From positions 1-8,084 of the forward strand of contig CABUSE010000059.1 in the NCBI GenBank assembly GCA_902494135.1: a stretch of 8,084 nucleotides of DNA, written 5' to 3'. Shown here piece after piece: positions 1-6,099 of the stretch; positions within the stretch are counted from its first letter, which is position 1; every line of letters starts with the position of its first letter. The notes beneath the pieces were generated by a model. It was not told where the DNA came from. It did not search any database and was given only the letters and a program-made list of their open reading frames with translations. The translations under genes and the position numbers were made by a program. The DNA comes from an uncultured Collinsella sp. (GTDB taxonomy: Bacteria; Actinomycetota; Coriobacteriia; Coriobacteriales; Coriobacteriaceae).

Positions 1-84
1 CAGGCGGAACGTGATAAACACGCCAAGCACCATAATGCCCCAGAGGACACCCTGCGAAACGGCGCCCTGCAATGCAATGAGCAT
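1..84 (-). CDS. ABC transporter permease, COG4120 (TrpY-like), N-terminal 28 residues only
   Basis: This is the first part of an integral-membrane permease, cut by the left window edge. The ATG at 84-82 has a perfect AGGAGG (93-98 on the complement) 8 bases upstream. The peptide begins MLIALQGAVSQGVLWGIMVL and continues GVFITFRL. This resembles the first membrane segment of permeases that pair with COG2984 substrate-binding proteins, where a Q/G-rich start and an (A/V)LGV(F/Y)ITFR motif are typical (family knowledge from memory). It lies 204 bases downstream of a COG2984-type binding protein on the same strand, the usual order binding protein - permease - ATPase. The ATPase would be expected outside the window. 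A second ATG at 91-89 is in another frame and lies too close to the ribosome binding site. The substrate cannot be told from this fragment. Confidence 0.8.
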   Translation of the reverse strand, partial: MLIALQGAVSQGVLWGIMVLGVFITFRL

Positions 85-158
85 GCTTCATACCTCCTAG
101 GATAGGGTGGACACGTGATGTTCCATAATAGCGGTAACAATGCATAAAAGAGCTGCGG

Positions 159-217
159 ACGGATGTTTTGTCTCATCCGTAACAAGCAGGGCGAACGCCG
201 GTCTTTGGCGTTCGCCC
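159..217 (-). terminator. Tandem stem-loops between binding protein and permease genes (attenuator or partial terminator)
   Basis: Two perfect inverted repeats lie in the 204-base gap. The first pairs 189-199 with 207-217 (11 bp, GC-rich, 7-base loop). The second pairs 159-165 with 174-180 (7 bp, 8-base loop). Read on the minus strand, the transcript leaving the binding-protein gene meets the 11-bp hairpin first. Neither stem is followed directly by a strong U-run; a CUUUU comes about 6 bases after the second. They may lower read-through into the permease gene or protect the 3' end of the binding-protein message. Their exact role is inference. Confidence 0.55.
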
Positions 218-288
218 CTGTGGCTCAGATATTGAATAACACGGCAACGGCGCGAGTATGGGCCCTAGGCACATCGCCGCACATGGCG

Positions 289-1269
289 CTACTCGTCCAG
301 AGCGGAAAGATCGATGCCCAGAGCCTCGGCCATCTCGTCGTTCTTGACGACGACCAGGTCCTTGCTCGAGAGGTGCTTGATCGGCATATCCTCGGGCTTG
401 GCCTCGCCCTTCAGAATCTTAACGGCCATCTCGCCCGCGGCGTAGCCCAAATCCTCGTAGTTGATGGAGAGGGTAAACAGGCCGCCGGCCATGCACATGC
501 CCTCCTCGCCAGTCACGAAGGGGAGCTTATTTTCCTTGCAGATCTGACCGACCTGCGAAGCGCCCGCGGCGATGGTGTTATCGGTGGGGGAGTACAGCGC
601 GTCGACCTTGCCCACGGCAGATTCGACGACGGACTGGATCTCGTTGGAGCTCGAGACGGTGAAGTCGGTGTACTCCAGGCCCAGCTTGTCGAGCTCTTTC
701 TTGGCGGCCTTGATCTGGACGTCGGAGTTGGACTCGGCGGTGCAGTAGAGCAGGCCGATCTTCTTTACGTCGGGCAGGACCTTCTGCATCATCTCGAGCT
801 GCTCGGCGACCGGGGTGAGGTCGGAGGCACCGGTGACGTTGGTGCCGGGCTTGTCGTTGTCCTGGACCAGGCCGGAGGCGGCGTAGTCGGTGATGGCGCA
901 GCCCACGATGGGGATATCGGCCGTGGCGCCAGCGGCGGCCTGCGCGGCGGGCGTAGCGATGGCATAGATCAGGTCGACGCCATCGCCCACGAACTTGTCG
1001 GCGATGGACTTACACGTGGACTGGTCGTTCTGGGCGTTCTTCTGATCGATTTTGACCTTAAGGCCGCTCTTCTTGATGGCCTTGACAAAGCCGTCGTTGG
1101 CGGCGTCGAGTGCGGAGTGCTCGGTAAGCTGCAGAACGCCGATGGTGTAGTCGGAACCGGCGGCTGCGGAGCCGGAACCAGAGTTGCCGCCGCATCCGGC
1201 AAGCGGGGCCAGTGCGAGCAGGCCAGCAGAGACCAGAAGGCTCCTGCGGCTGATGGTGATGTCCTTCAT
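289..1269 (-). CDS. ABC transporter substrate-binding lipoprotein, COG2984 / TrpX-like (ABC_sub_bind family)
   Basis: Extracytoplasmic lipoprotein that should capture a small ligand and deliver it to the adjacent permease. The chosen start is ATG 1269-1267, giving 326 residues. It is preceded by a G-rich ribosome binding site (GGGGGG, 7 bases upstream) and starts a clear signal peptide: SRR near residues 7-9, a hydrophobic core, then lipobox LAGC with Cys26 as the lipidation site, then a Gly/Ser/Ala linker. An upstream in-frame ATG at 1353 would add 28 residues that spoil the signal peptide. The mature part opens YTIGVLQLTEHSALDAANDG, close to the (I/V)GI.Q..EH.ALD...G signature of COG2984 periplasmic-binding proteins. 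Some members of this family are the TrpX component of predicted tryptophan/tyrosine transporters, but the ligand cannot be read from sequence, so no symbol is given. The regulator gene lies 108 bases upstream. Confidence 0.88.
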   Translation of the reverse strand: MKDITISRRSLLVSAGLLALAPLAGCGGNSGSGSAAAGSDYTIGVLQLTEHSALDAANDGFVKAIKKSGLKVKIDQKNAQNDQSTCKSIADKFVGDGVDLIYAIATPAAQAAAGATADIPIVGCAITDYAASGLVQDNDKPGTNVTGASDLTPVAEQLEMMQKVLPDVKKIGLLYCTAESNSDVQIKAAKKELDKLGLEYTDFTVSSSNEIQSVVESAVGKVDALYSPTDNTIAAGASQVGQICKENKLPFVTGEEGMCMAGGLFTLSINYEDLGYAAGEMAVKILKGEAKPEDMPIKHLSSKDLVVVKNDEMAEALGIDLSALDE

Positions 1270-1305
1270 ATCGTTACCCCCCAGTATAGAAATGGCTGGA
1301 AACAC

Positions 1306-1361
1306 TGCACTCAAACAAAGTGCAAGTGGAACTATAGTAGCGCGGATGTCCATTTTTACAA
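1306..1361 (-). promoter_or_regulatory. Possible promoter and dyad upstream of the binding-protein gene
   Basis: On the minus strand, TTGTAA (complement of 1356-1361) and TACTAT (complement of 1334-1339) are 16 bases apart and could be -35 and -10 boxes. TATAGT (1331-1336) overlaps as an alternative -10. Just downstream, TGCACT (1306-1311) and AGTGCA (1319-1324) form an inverted repeat with a 7-base spacer, extendable to about 9 bp with one unpaired base. This dyad would sit in the early leader and could be an operator, for example for the adjacent regulator, or a small hairpin. A TATACT (1283-1288) closer to the gene lacks a convincing -35. Confidence 0.4.
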
Positions 1362-1377
1362 TAACCTGGCGGGTTTT

Positions 1378-2196
1378 TTAATACAGAACCGGATGGGCGG
1401 TACGGGTAGTCGAATGGACGGCGGAGGCGTTGTCCTCGTCGAGGGCGGCGAAGAGCTTCTTGCCATCGAGGAGACGCGTGGTGACGTTTCTCATGCGGCC
1501 AATCTCTACGGTACGCAGCGTGTCATCGGCGCCTCGGGCGTCATAGACCGTTCCCAGCAAATACGAGATGCCGTCCCGTTGCTTGATGGCAAAGGGGCGG
1601 ATTGTCATCCGCGTCACTTCGGCTTCGCCACGTGTCGTGACGCTCGAAATATCAAAACTCACCGTGGTTCCGTGGTCGATGGCCTGCTCAACGAGCTCGC
1701 AGGTGTCGATGCGTTTGACGGGCGTGCGCATGGCCTTGGTGGATTTGCTGCCCACGCTTGGAGCGGGCTCGGGTGCATCGAGGTAGCCGCGAACGTCGGC
1801 ACTCGCCATGGCGACCAAGTGCTGCGCCATGCTTTTTCGAATGGCGATGGGCGTAGAGCGGTTGCGCATGACCATGCCGTGGAGCCGGATGATCTCCTCG
1901 TCGGTGAGCGGGCGGGTCAAGAGCCGATACCCCACGCCGCGCTTGTATTCAATCTCATATCCGGCATGGCGAAGTGCGGAGATGGCGGTGTAGATGCTGC
2001 GCCGCGCCGCCGAGATGGGCATGCGGGCGGGGTCGTCGGGATGGGCGAGGCGCCCGATCAACTCATCGGAAAGCATGGCCTTGTCCTCGCCGGTGTTCTC
2101 GCTTAATAGTTGCAGGATGCGAACGGCGCGATAGGCTGCCATCGAGGCGGCGCCTCTAGTCGTGGTGTCGTAGGTTTCAACAGCGGCTTCGGTCAT
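1378..2196 (-). CDS. Helix-turn-helix / WYL-like domain transcriptional regulator
   Basis: Predicted cytoplasmic DNA-binding regulator of 272 residues. Residues about 20-93 look like a winged helix-turn-helix: a first helix AYRAVRILQLLSEN, a recognition-helix stretch SAARRSIYTAISALRHAGYE, and a wing ending KRGVGYRLL. A linker rich in Pro/Ser/Lys at about 140-160 leads to a C-terminal domain (about 164-250). There IRPFAIKQRDGISYLLGTVY and the RTVEIGRMRNV segment match the beta-strand pattern of WYL domains, with YLL in place of WYL. WYL domains are ligand-sensing modules in many actinobacterial regulators. The ATG at 2196-2194 is preferred, with AGGA 10 bases upstream. A GTG at 2205 is in frame but abuts the ribosome binding site. 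The gene is codirectional with and directly upstream of the ABC transporter genes, so control of that transporter is a reasonable inference, not shown. What ligand it senses is unknown. Confidence 0.8.
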   Translation of the reverse strand: MTEAAVETYDTTTRGAASMAAYRAVRILQLLSENTGEDKAMLSDELIGRLAHPDDPARMPISAARRSIYTAISALRHAGYEIEYKRGVGYRLLTRPLTDEEIIRLHGMVMRNRSTPIAIRKSMAQHLVAMASADVRGYLDAPEPAPSVGSKSTKAMRTPVKRIDTCELVEQAIDHGTTVSFDISSVTTRGEAEVTRMTIRPFAIKQRDGISYLLGTVYDARGADDTLRTVEIGRMRNVTTRLLDGKKLFAALDEDNASAVHSTTRTAHPVLY

Positions 2197-2313
2197 GGTG
2201 CCCACGTCCTTTCCGTTTTGGGTAGCGACGGTATGGAACCTAGGACGCGGGGCTTTTCCAGGGGCGCAGGGCGCTCTGGGAGGTCGGTAGTCGTCGGCAA
2301 ACGGCGGTTCGAG

Positions 2314-2376
2314 TTTTCAACAGCCCTGCTCAACTGACCAAAAACTTGCCAAAAGCTTGACGGATGCTGTTGAAAA
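2314..2376. repeat. 11-bp inverted repeat TTTTCAACAGC / GCTGTTGAAAA upstream of the regulator gene
   Basis: The arms at 2314-2324 and 2366-2376 are perfect reverse complements separated by 41 bases. A third copy of ten of these bases (TTTCAACAGC) lies at 2175-2184, inside the first codons of the WYL-type gene. The right arm overlaps the U-tract side of the asnS terminator. The position, between the upstream terminator and the regulator start, fits an operator used for autoregulation, but chance cannot be excluded. I see no convincing -35/-10 pair in 2206-2372. Confidence 0.45.
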
Positions 2377-2408
2377 AAGCGCCTCTCGACCGATGTCGAG
2401 AGACGCTT
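2373..2408 (-). terminator. Intrinsic terminator of asnS
   Basis: On the minus strand a 14-bp stem (2395-2408 pairing with 2377-2390, one U-G wobble, 4-base loop 2391-2394) is followed by a run of U (complement of 2373-2378). It begins 46 bases after the asnS stop codon. The strong stem and U-run make this a standard Rho-independent terminator, separating asnS from the regulator gene downstream. Confidence 0.9.
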
Positions 2409-2454
2409 GTGCGATGAGCGTTGGCGTGTGGCGACGCGAGCTAGCGTCCGACGA

Positions 2455-3858
2455 TTAGAAGTCGGCGTTGCCCACGGTGCGCGGGTGCGGCAGGACGTCG
2501 CGGATGTTGCCCACGCCGGTGAGGTACATCACCAAGCGCTCGAAGCCCAGACCGTAGCCGGCGTGCTTGCAGGAACCGTAGCGGCGCAGGTCAAGGTAGT
2601 ACTTGTACTGCTCGGGATTCATACCCAGGTCCTTGATGCGGGCCTCGAGCAGATCCAGGCGCTCCTCGCGCTGGGAGCCACCGATGATCTCGCCGATGCC
2701 CGGCACCAGGCAGTCGGCGGCGGCGACGGTCTTGCCGTCGTCGTTCATGCGCATGTAGAAGGCCTTGATCTCGGCCGGGTAGTCGGTCACAAAAGTCGGT
2801 CGCTTAAAGTGTTCCTCGGTCAGGAAACGCTCGTGCTCGGTTTGCAGGTCGATGCCCCAGCTCACGGGATAGTCAAACTTGTGACCGGCGGCGACGGCCT
2901 GCTCCAGGATTTCGACGGCCTCGGTGTAGGTAACGCGGGCAAAGTCGGAGTTGGCGACATGGTCCAGGCGCTCGAGCAGACCCTTGTCCACAAACTTGTT
3001 GAGCATATTGAGCTCGTCGGGGCAGGCGGCCATAACGTCCTTAAGGACGTACTTGAGCATGGCCTCGGCGTTGTCCATGTAGTCGTTGAGGTCGGCGAAG
3101 GCCATCTCGGGCTCGATCATCCAAAACTCGGCGGCGTGGCGCGTGGTGTTGGAGTTTTCGGCGCGGAAGGTGGGGCCAAAGGTGTACACGTCGCCAAAGG
3201 CCATGGCAAAGTTCTCGGCATTGAGCTGGCCGGACACGGTGAGGCTTGCATGCTTGCCAAAGAAGTCCTGGCTCCAGTCGACCTCGCCGGACTCGGTGAG
3301 GGGCGGATTTTTGGGGTCGAGCGTGGTCACGCGGAACATCTCGCCGGCGCCTTCGCAGTCACTCGTGGTGATGATGGGGGTGTTGACGTAGACAAAACCC
3401 TGCTCTTGGAAGAAGCGGTGGATGGCGGCAGCCGCGACAGAGCGGATGCGGAACACGGCGCGGAACAGGTTGGTGCGCGGGCGCAGGTGCTGCTGGGTGC
3501 GCAGGAACTCGACGGTTGCACGCTTCTTCTGCAGCGGGTAATCCGGGGCGCTGACGCCTTCGACCTCGATGGAAGTGGCAGAAAGCTCGAAAGGCTGGGG
3601 CGCATCGGGGGTCAGCTTGACGGTGCCGGTGCAAATGAGTGCGGCCGAGACGTTTTGATGGGCGATCTCGTCGTAGTTGTCGAGTGCCTCGCGGTTCATG
3701 ACGACCTGCAGGTCGCGGAAGCAGCTGCCGTCGTTGAGCGTAACAAAGCCAAAGTTCTTCATGTCGCGGACGGACTTGACCCAGCCGGCGACGGTGACGG
3801 TCTGGCCGCCGAGCGACTCGGCATCGGCATAGAGCTGCGCGATTTTGGTGCGGTTCAC
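2455..3858 (-). CDS. asnS: Asparaginyl-tRNA synthetase
   Basis: Cytoplasmic class IIb aminoacyl-tRNA synthetase that joins asparagine to tRNA-Asn using ATP. The product has 467 residues, matching the usual bacterial length (E. coli about 466). An OB-fold anticodon-binding domain occupies about residues 18-105 (VTVAGWVKSVRDMKNFGFVT). Catalytic landmarks are the CEGAGEMFRV stretch near 168-177, motif 2 GPTFRAENSN near 228-237 with its conserved Arg, the GIGEIIGGSQREERL segment, and motif 3 GLGFERLVMYL near 436-446. GTG at 3858-3856 is chosen as start: GGAGG lies 4 bases upstream and the length then fits the family. In-frame ATGs at 3870, 3894 and 3924 have no ribosome binding site, and the 3924 one lies upstream of the likely -10 box. 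A single-gene unit with its own promoter and terminator. It is AsnRS rather than AspRS by length and by the conserved Asn-type FRAENSN region. Confidence 0.97.
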   Translation of the reverse strand: MNRTKIAQLYADAESLGGQTVTVAGWVKSVRDMKNFGFVTLNDGSCFRDLQVVMNREALDNYDEIAHQNVSAALICTGTVKLTPDAPQPFELSATSIEVEGVSAPDYPLQKKRATVEFLRTQQHLRPRTNLFRAVFRIRSVAAAAIHRFFQEQGFVYVNTPIITTSDCEGAGEMFRVTTLDPKNPPLTESGEVDWSQDFFGKHASLTVSGQLNAENFAMAFGDVYTFGPTFRAENSNTTRHAAEFWMIEPEMAFADLNDYMDNAEAMLKYVLKDVMAACPDELNMLNKFVDKGLLERLDHVANSDFARVTYTEAVEILEQAVAAGHKFDYPVSWGIDLQTEHERFLTEEHFKRPTFVTDYPAEIKAFYMRMNDDGKTVAAADCLVPGIGEIIGGSQREERLDLLEARIKDLGMNPEQYKYYLDLRRYGSCKHAGYGLGFERLVMYLTGVGNIRDVLPHPRTVGNADF

Positions 3859-3904
3859 GTATCCTCCCATAACGGTTGAATGATGGTTATCCATACAGTT
3901 CGAT

Positions 3905-3913
3905 ATTCTAGCA
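3905..3913 (-). promoter_or_regulatory. Extended -10 promoter of asnS
   Basis: The minus strand reads TGCTAGAAT here: a TGn extension followed by TAGAAT, five of six matches to TATAAT. No good -35 box is seen at the usual distance, which is common for extended -10 promoters. Transcription would begin near 3898, giving a leader of about 40 bases before the GTG start of asnS. Confidence 0.5.
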
Positions 3914-3961
3914 GCTCGGCTCATTTGGGCTATACAGATAAGGCATTGGCGGGATGGTTTT

Positions 3962-4002
3962 TCAAACGAAAAGCGCCCGCGGCCAAATGGTCGCGGGCGC
4001 TT
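3962..4002 (-). terminator. Stem-loop terminator of the EIIA gene
   Basis: A GC-rich 14-base stem pairs 3989-4002 with 3971-3984 (13 of 14 positions, 4-base loop 3985-3988). On the minus strand it is followed by UUUUCGUUUG, an interrupted U-tract. It starts about 38 bases after the EIIA stop codon and should end that transcript before the asnS promoter. Confidence 0.8.
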
Positions 4003-4039
4003 GGCGTGGTGCCTTTTGGCTGTGTGGCGCGGGGCCTGG

Positions 4040-4603
4040 CTACTTGGTCTTGGCTACCAGCAGCGGGTCGCCGAGCTTGACGAGCGGGTTGCCGCCAATA
4101 AGCGTTCCGGACTCGCCGACATGGTCGATGCTCTTAAGACGGTCGAGCTCGGAGACGATGACGGTCACGATGTCTTCGTGACCAGCGGCCTTAATGGCCT
4201 CGCGGTCGAAGCTGATGAGCGGCTGGCCTGCCTTGACCACATCGCCCATCTCGACAAAGCGGGCAAAACCCTTGCCGTTCATTTCCACGGTGCCCAGGCC
4301 AACATGGATGAACACGCGAAGACCGTCCTCGGTGATCATGCCAATGGAGTGGTTGGTGACAGTGGTGGCGCCGATGCGGCCGTTGGCGGGCGCATAGATG
4401 GTGCCGGTAATGGGCTCGATGCCATAGCCCTGGCCAAGCATGCCCGAGGCGATCGTCTCGTCGGGAACCTCGTCCAGGTTGACGAGCACGCCGTTGACGG
4501 GGGCATAGATGACGCCTTCGCGGGTGGCGAAGCTTGCTGCGGGCGGAACGGACGCCTCGCCGGCCGAGGTGAAGGTGGACTTAAGCGAATCGAGCAGACC
4601 CAT
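4040..4603 (-). CDS. Stand-alone PTS glucose-family EIIA component (Crr-like)
   Basis: Cytoplasmic phosphocarrier of the sugar phosphotransferase system. It takes a phosphate from HPr and passes it to an EIIB domain. The 187 residues form one EIIA-Glc-type beta-sandwich: VIYAPVNGVLVNLDEVPD (31-48), GYGIEPITGTIYAPANGRIG (59-78), then TNHSIGM with His85 and LRVFIHVGLGTVEMNG with His100. These match the two active-site histidines of E. coli EIIA-Glc (His75 and the phosphorylated His90). The end, VKLGDPLLVAKTK, is also typical. ATG 4603 is chosen because GGAGG lies 5 bases upstream and MGLLDSLK is a normal family start; a longer frame to 4684 has no such signal. No EIIB or EIIC is fused or adjacent, so it presumably serves a permease encoded elsewhere. 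Whether it also regulates other transporters, as Crr does in enterics, is unknown. Confidence 0.92.
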   Translation of the reverse strand: MGLLDSLKSTFTSAGEASVPPAASFATREGVIYAPVNGVLVNLDEVPDETIASGMLGQGYGIEPITGTIYAPANGRIGATTVTNHSIGMITEDGLRVFIHVGLGTVEMNGKGFARFVEMGDVVKAGQPLISFDREAIKAAGHEDIVTVIVSELDRLKSIDHVGESGTLIGGNPLVKLGDPLLVAKTK

Positions 4604-4650
4604 AGTTGCCTCCAACTTAAATAGGCGCATATCGCGCGTTTGGTTTGCCG

Positions 4651-4684
4651 GAAACGTTTCACATGTGTTTCGCGGCTTGGTCAA
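4651..4684 (-). promoter_or_regulatory. LacI-family-type palindrome in the EIIA promoter region
   Basis: GAAACGTTTC (4651-4660) is a perfect 10-bp palindrome with a central CG, as in operators of LacI/CcpA-type sugar regulators (family knowledge). It overlaps a second palindrome, CACATGTG (4660-4667). On the minus strand TTGACC (complement of 4679-4684) could be a -35 box; 17 bases downstream the weak -10 would be TGAAAC, inside the palindrome, so a bound repressor could block it. The promoter boxes are weak evidence; the palindrome itself is clear. Confidence 0.45.
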
Positions 4685-4732
4685 CGCCCCCTATTCTACG
4701 CTGCCCAGCGATACCTCTGAACTGGGATTATG

Positions 4733-4742
4733 TGATATATCA
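4733..4742. repeat. Perfect palindrome TGATATATCA in the divergent intergenic region
   Basis: A 10-bp perfect palindrome lies between the divergent EIIA and esterase genes. It could be a protein-binding site, but such AT palindromes also occur by chance and no second copy is seen nearby. Confidence 0.25.
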
Positions 4743-4800
4743 GTTGAAGGGAAACTTATTGCCGGAGTGTTTCTGCGCCACGGGTTCAAGTGGGGTACGC

Positions 4801-4828
4801 TTGAAGGCGAAAAACAAGGGCGCATAAT
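4801..4828 (+). promoter_or_regulatory. Possible promoter of the esterase gene
   Basis: TTGAAG (4801-4806) and CATAAT (4823-4828, five of six matches to the -10 consensus) are 16 bases apart. Transcription would start near 4835, leaving a short leader that just includes the AAGGGAG ribosome binding site before the ATG at 4848. Confidence 0.4.
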
Positions 4829-4847
4829 TTGCGCGAAGGGAGCACAT

Positions 4848-5747
4848 ATGATTGTCGAGAACCATGCGCTGTGGGGCGAGGAGCCGACCGAGGATTATCC
4901 GGCGACGTTTACGTATTTGGGTGCCGAGCCGTTGCCCGATAAACCGAATGGCCGCCGCCCCGCGGTGATTATCTGTGGCGGAGGCGGGTTTACACATATC
5001 GCTCCGCACGAGCAGGACCCGGTGGCGTTTGCATTTTTGGATCACGGTTACCAGGCCTTTGTGCTCAACTATGTCACGAGCTCTACGGGTGACGTGAGCT
5101 TTCCGCACCCCCAGGCAGATCTTGCCAAGATGGTCGCCACGGTGCGCGCCAACGCCGACGAGTGGCATGTCGATCCTAAGCGCGTGTGCGTCGTGGGATT
5201 CTCGGCGGGCGGCATGATCTGTGCCTCGCTGGCAACGCAGTGGAAGACCGGCCCCTTCGCGGCACTTGCCGGGGCACGTCCGGACGACATTCGTCCCGAT
5301 GCCGTGGTGCTGGGCTATCCGCTGCTCGACTTTGCCTATGTGCGCGACATGCAGACGCGCGATCCGCGCATTGACTTGCGCGTGCCCAAGACGGGCGGCA
5401 AGACGGGGCGCGATTTGCTCAACGACTACCTGTCGATGGTGACGGGTGGCGAGGCAACTGACGAGCATTTGGCCGATATCTGCCCCACCACGCATGTTTC
5501 GCGTCAGATGCCGCCGACCTTTGTGTGGGGCGTGTCCGACGACAAGACGGCGCCGATCGCGCAGGTCTACCCGTTTGCGCAGCGCATGGCCGAGGAGGGC
5601 GTTGCATGCGAGATGCACGTCTTCGACCAGGGTGGTCACGGCCTTTCGCTCGGCAACGCCAACACCGCGGTCGACAACGAGGACAAGCAGGTGGCGGTCC
5701 GTCCCTGGATCCGCCTAGCCTTCCGCTTCCTGGAGCGCCATCTGTAA
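4848..5747 (+). CDS. Alpha/beta-hydrolase, acetyl esterase/lipase-like (COG0657 / BD-FAE type)
   Basis: Predicted cytoplasmic serine esterase of 299 residues; no signal peptide or membrane segment is visible. The fold is recognisable: a strand and oxyanion-hole loop PAVIICGGGGF (39-49), the nucleophile elbow GFSAGG with Ser119, an acidic residue in VWGVSDDKTAPI (Asp231 or Asp232), and the catalytic His264 in QGGHGLSLG. This order and spacing are those of acetyl-esterase/xylan-esterase-like hydrolases; GGGG replaces the more usual HGGG, as in several bacterial members. The likely reaction is removal of acetyl or other short acyl groups from sugars or small esters, but the substrate is not determined by sequence. 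The ATG at 4848 is chosen for AAGGGAG 5 bases upstream; the open frame extends back into the EIIA gene without another good start. It is divergent from EIIA, and a link to carbohydrate use is only suggested by that neighbour. Confidence 0.87.
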   Translation: MIVENHALWGEEPTEDYPATFTYLGAEPLPDKPNGRRPAVIICGGGGFTHIAPHEQDPVAFAFLDHGYQAFVLNYVTSSTGDVSFPHPQADLAKMVATVRANADEWHVDPKRVCVVGFSAGGMICASLATQWKTGPFAALAGARPDDIRPDAVVLGYPLLDFAYVRDMQTRDPRIDLRVPKTGGKTGRDLLNDYLSMVTGGEATDEHLADICPTTHVSRQMPPTFVWGVSDDKTAPIAQVYPFAQRMAEEGVACEMHVFDQGGHGLSLGNANTAVDNEDKQVAVRPWIRLAFRFLERHL

Positions 5748-5776
5748 GAGGACGGGCATCCCAGCCCTTCAATAAC

Positions 5777-5857
5777 TTGCGGTGAAATAGTTCCGATCTG
5801 GGGCATCAACCAGCCCATCCAGGAACTATTCCACCGCAACTTCGTTTTTGATGCCCC
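5777..5857. repeat. 18-bp inverted repeat with loop complementary to downstream bases (pseudoknot-like)
   Basis: Arms 5777-5794 and 5822-5839 pair over 18 positions with one wobble, around a 27-base loop. Inside the loop GGGGCATCAA (5800-5809) is the exact reverse complement of TTGATGCCCC (5848-5857) just outside the stem. The order arm A, B, A', B' is that of an H-type pseudoknot or of two alternative structures. A run of five T (5845-5849) follows the stem on the plus strand, so the stem may also end the esterase transcript, whose stop is 30 bases upstream. The repeat array begins 4 bases after B'. Confidence 0.75.
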
Positions 5858-5860
5858 GCC

Positions 5861-6070
5861 CGGAAACTGCGCCCCAGTTTTGCCTTTCAAGGTGGGACGC
5901 AGTTTCCCATAGGGCCTCGACTGGGAAAGCGCGTCCCGTTTCGAGCGGGGATTCCGGGATGCATTTTCCGTAAGAGGCCTGTTTGGGAAACCATATCCCG
6001 TTTCGAGCCGGAATTCTGGGATGTAGTTCCCCGAGAGGCCTCATCGGGAAACTATGGCCCTGAACTCTCC
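5861..6070. repeat. Tandem array of about 3.4 diverged palindromic units, period 61-62 bp
   Basis: Units start at about 5861, 5923, 5985 and 6046; the last is partial. The common pattern is GGGAAAC, a short spacer, (T/C)CCCGTTTCGAGC, about 10 bases, GGGATGCA, TTTCC and AGAGGCCT. Units two and three share long identical stretches such as TCCCGTTTCGAGC and AGAGGCCT. Each full unit is itself an imperfect dyad: in the first, 5862-5875 pairs with 5894-5907 at 13 of 14 positions. This resembles intergenic palindromic repeat families (REP/BIME-like). A minus-strand open frame across it (6107-5826) would encode a repeated FP-containing 20-21-residue pattern, but it has no visible start signal. With the pseudoknot-like element this fills most of the 472-base gap; nothing recognisable lies in 6071-6099. 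Confidence 0.8.
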
Positions 6071-6099
6071 TGCCTGTCCCCATTGCGCCAATTTGCTGA

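Noticed and set aside
1363..1379. Plus-strand terminator AACC...GGTTTTTT
   Set aside because: The stem is only 4-5 bp and no plus-strand gene ends there.
163..2106. 647-codon open frame on the plus strand
   Set aside because: It lies antisense to the binding-protein and WYL-type genes. The product is a low-complexity Gly/Val/Asp-rich antisense pattern with no recognisable domain, typical of the strand opposite high-GC genes.
2407..3879. 490-codon open frame on the plus strand
   Set aside because: It is the antisense shadow of asnS, which is certain from its catalytic motifs.
4509..4847. N-terminal extension of the esterase frame
   Set aside because: The extra codons overlap the EIIA gene on the other strand and have no ribosome binding site; family length and the signal at 4848 favour the shorter protein.
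4740..5639. 299-codon open frame on the minus strand
   Set aside because: It is antisense to the esterase, whose triad, oxyanion loop and ribosome binding site are clear; the antisense product is His/Arg-rich without family features.
5861..6070. CRISPR array
   Set aside because: The period of 61-62 bp fits, but similarity runs through the whole unit rather than alternating identical repeats with unrelated spacers, and the units are diverged. No cas genes are present.
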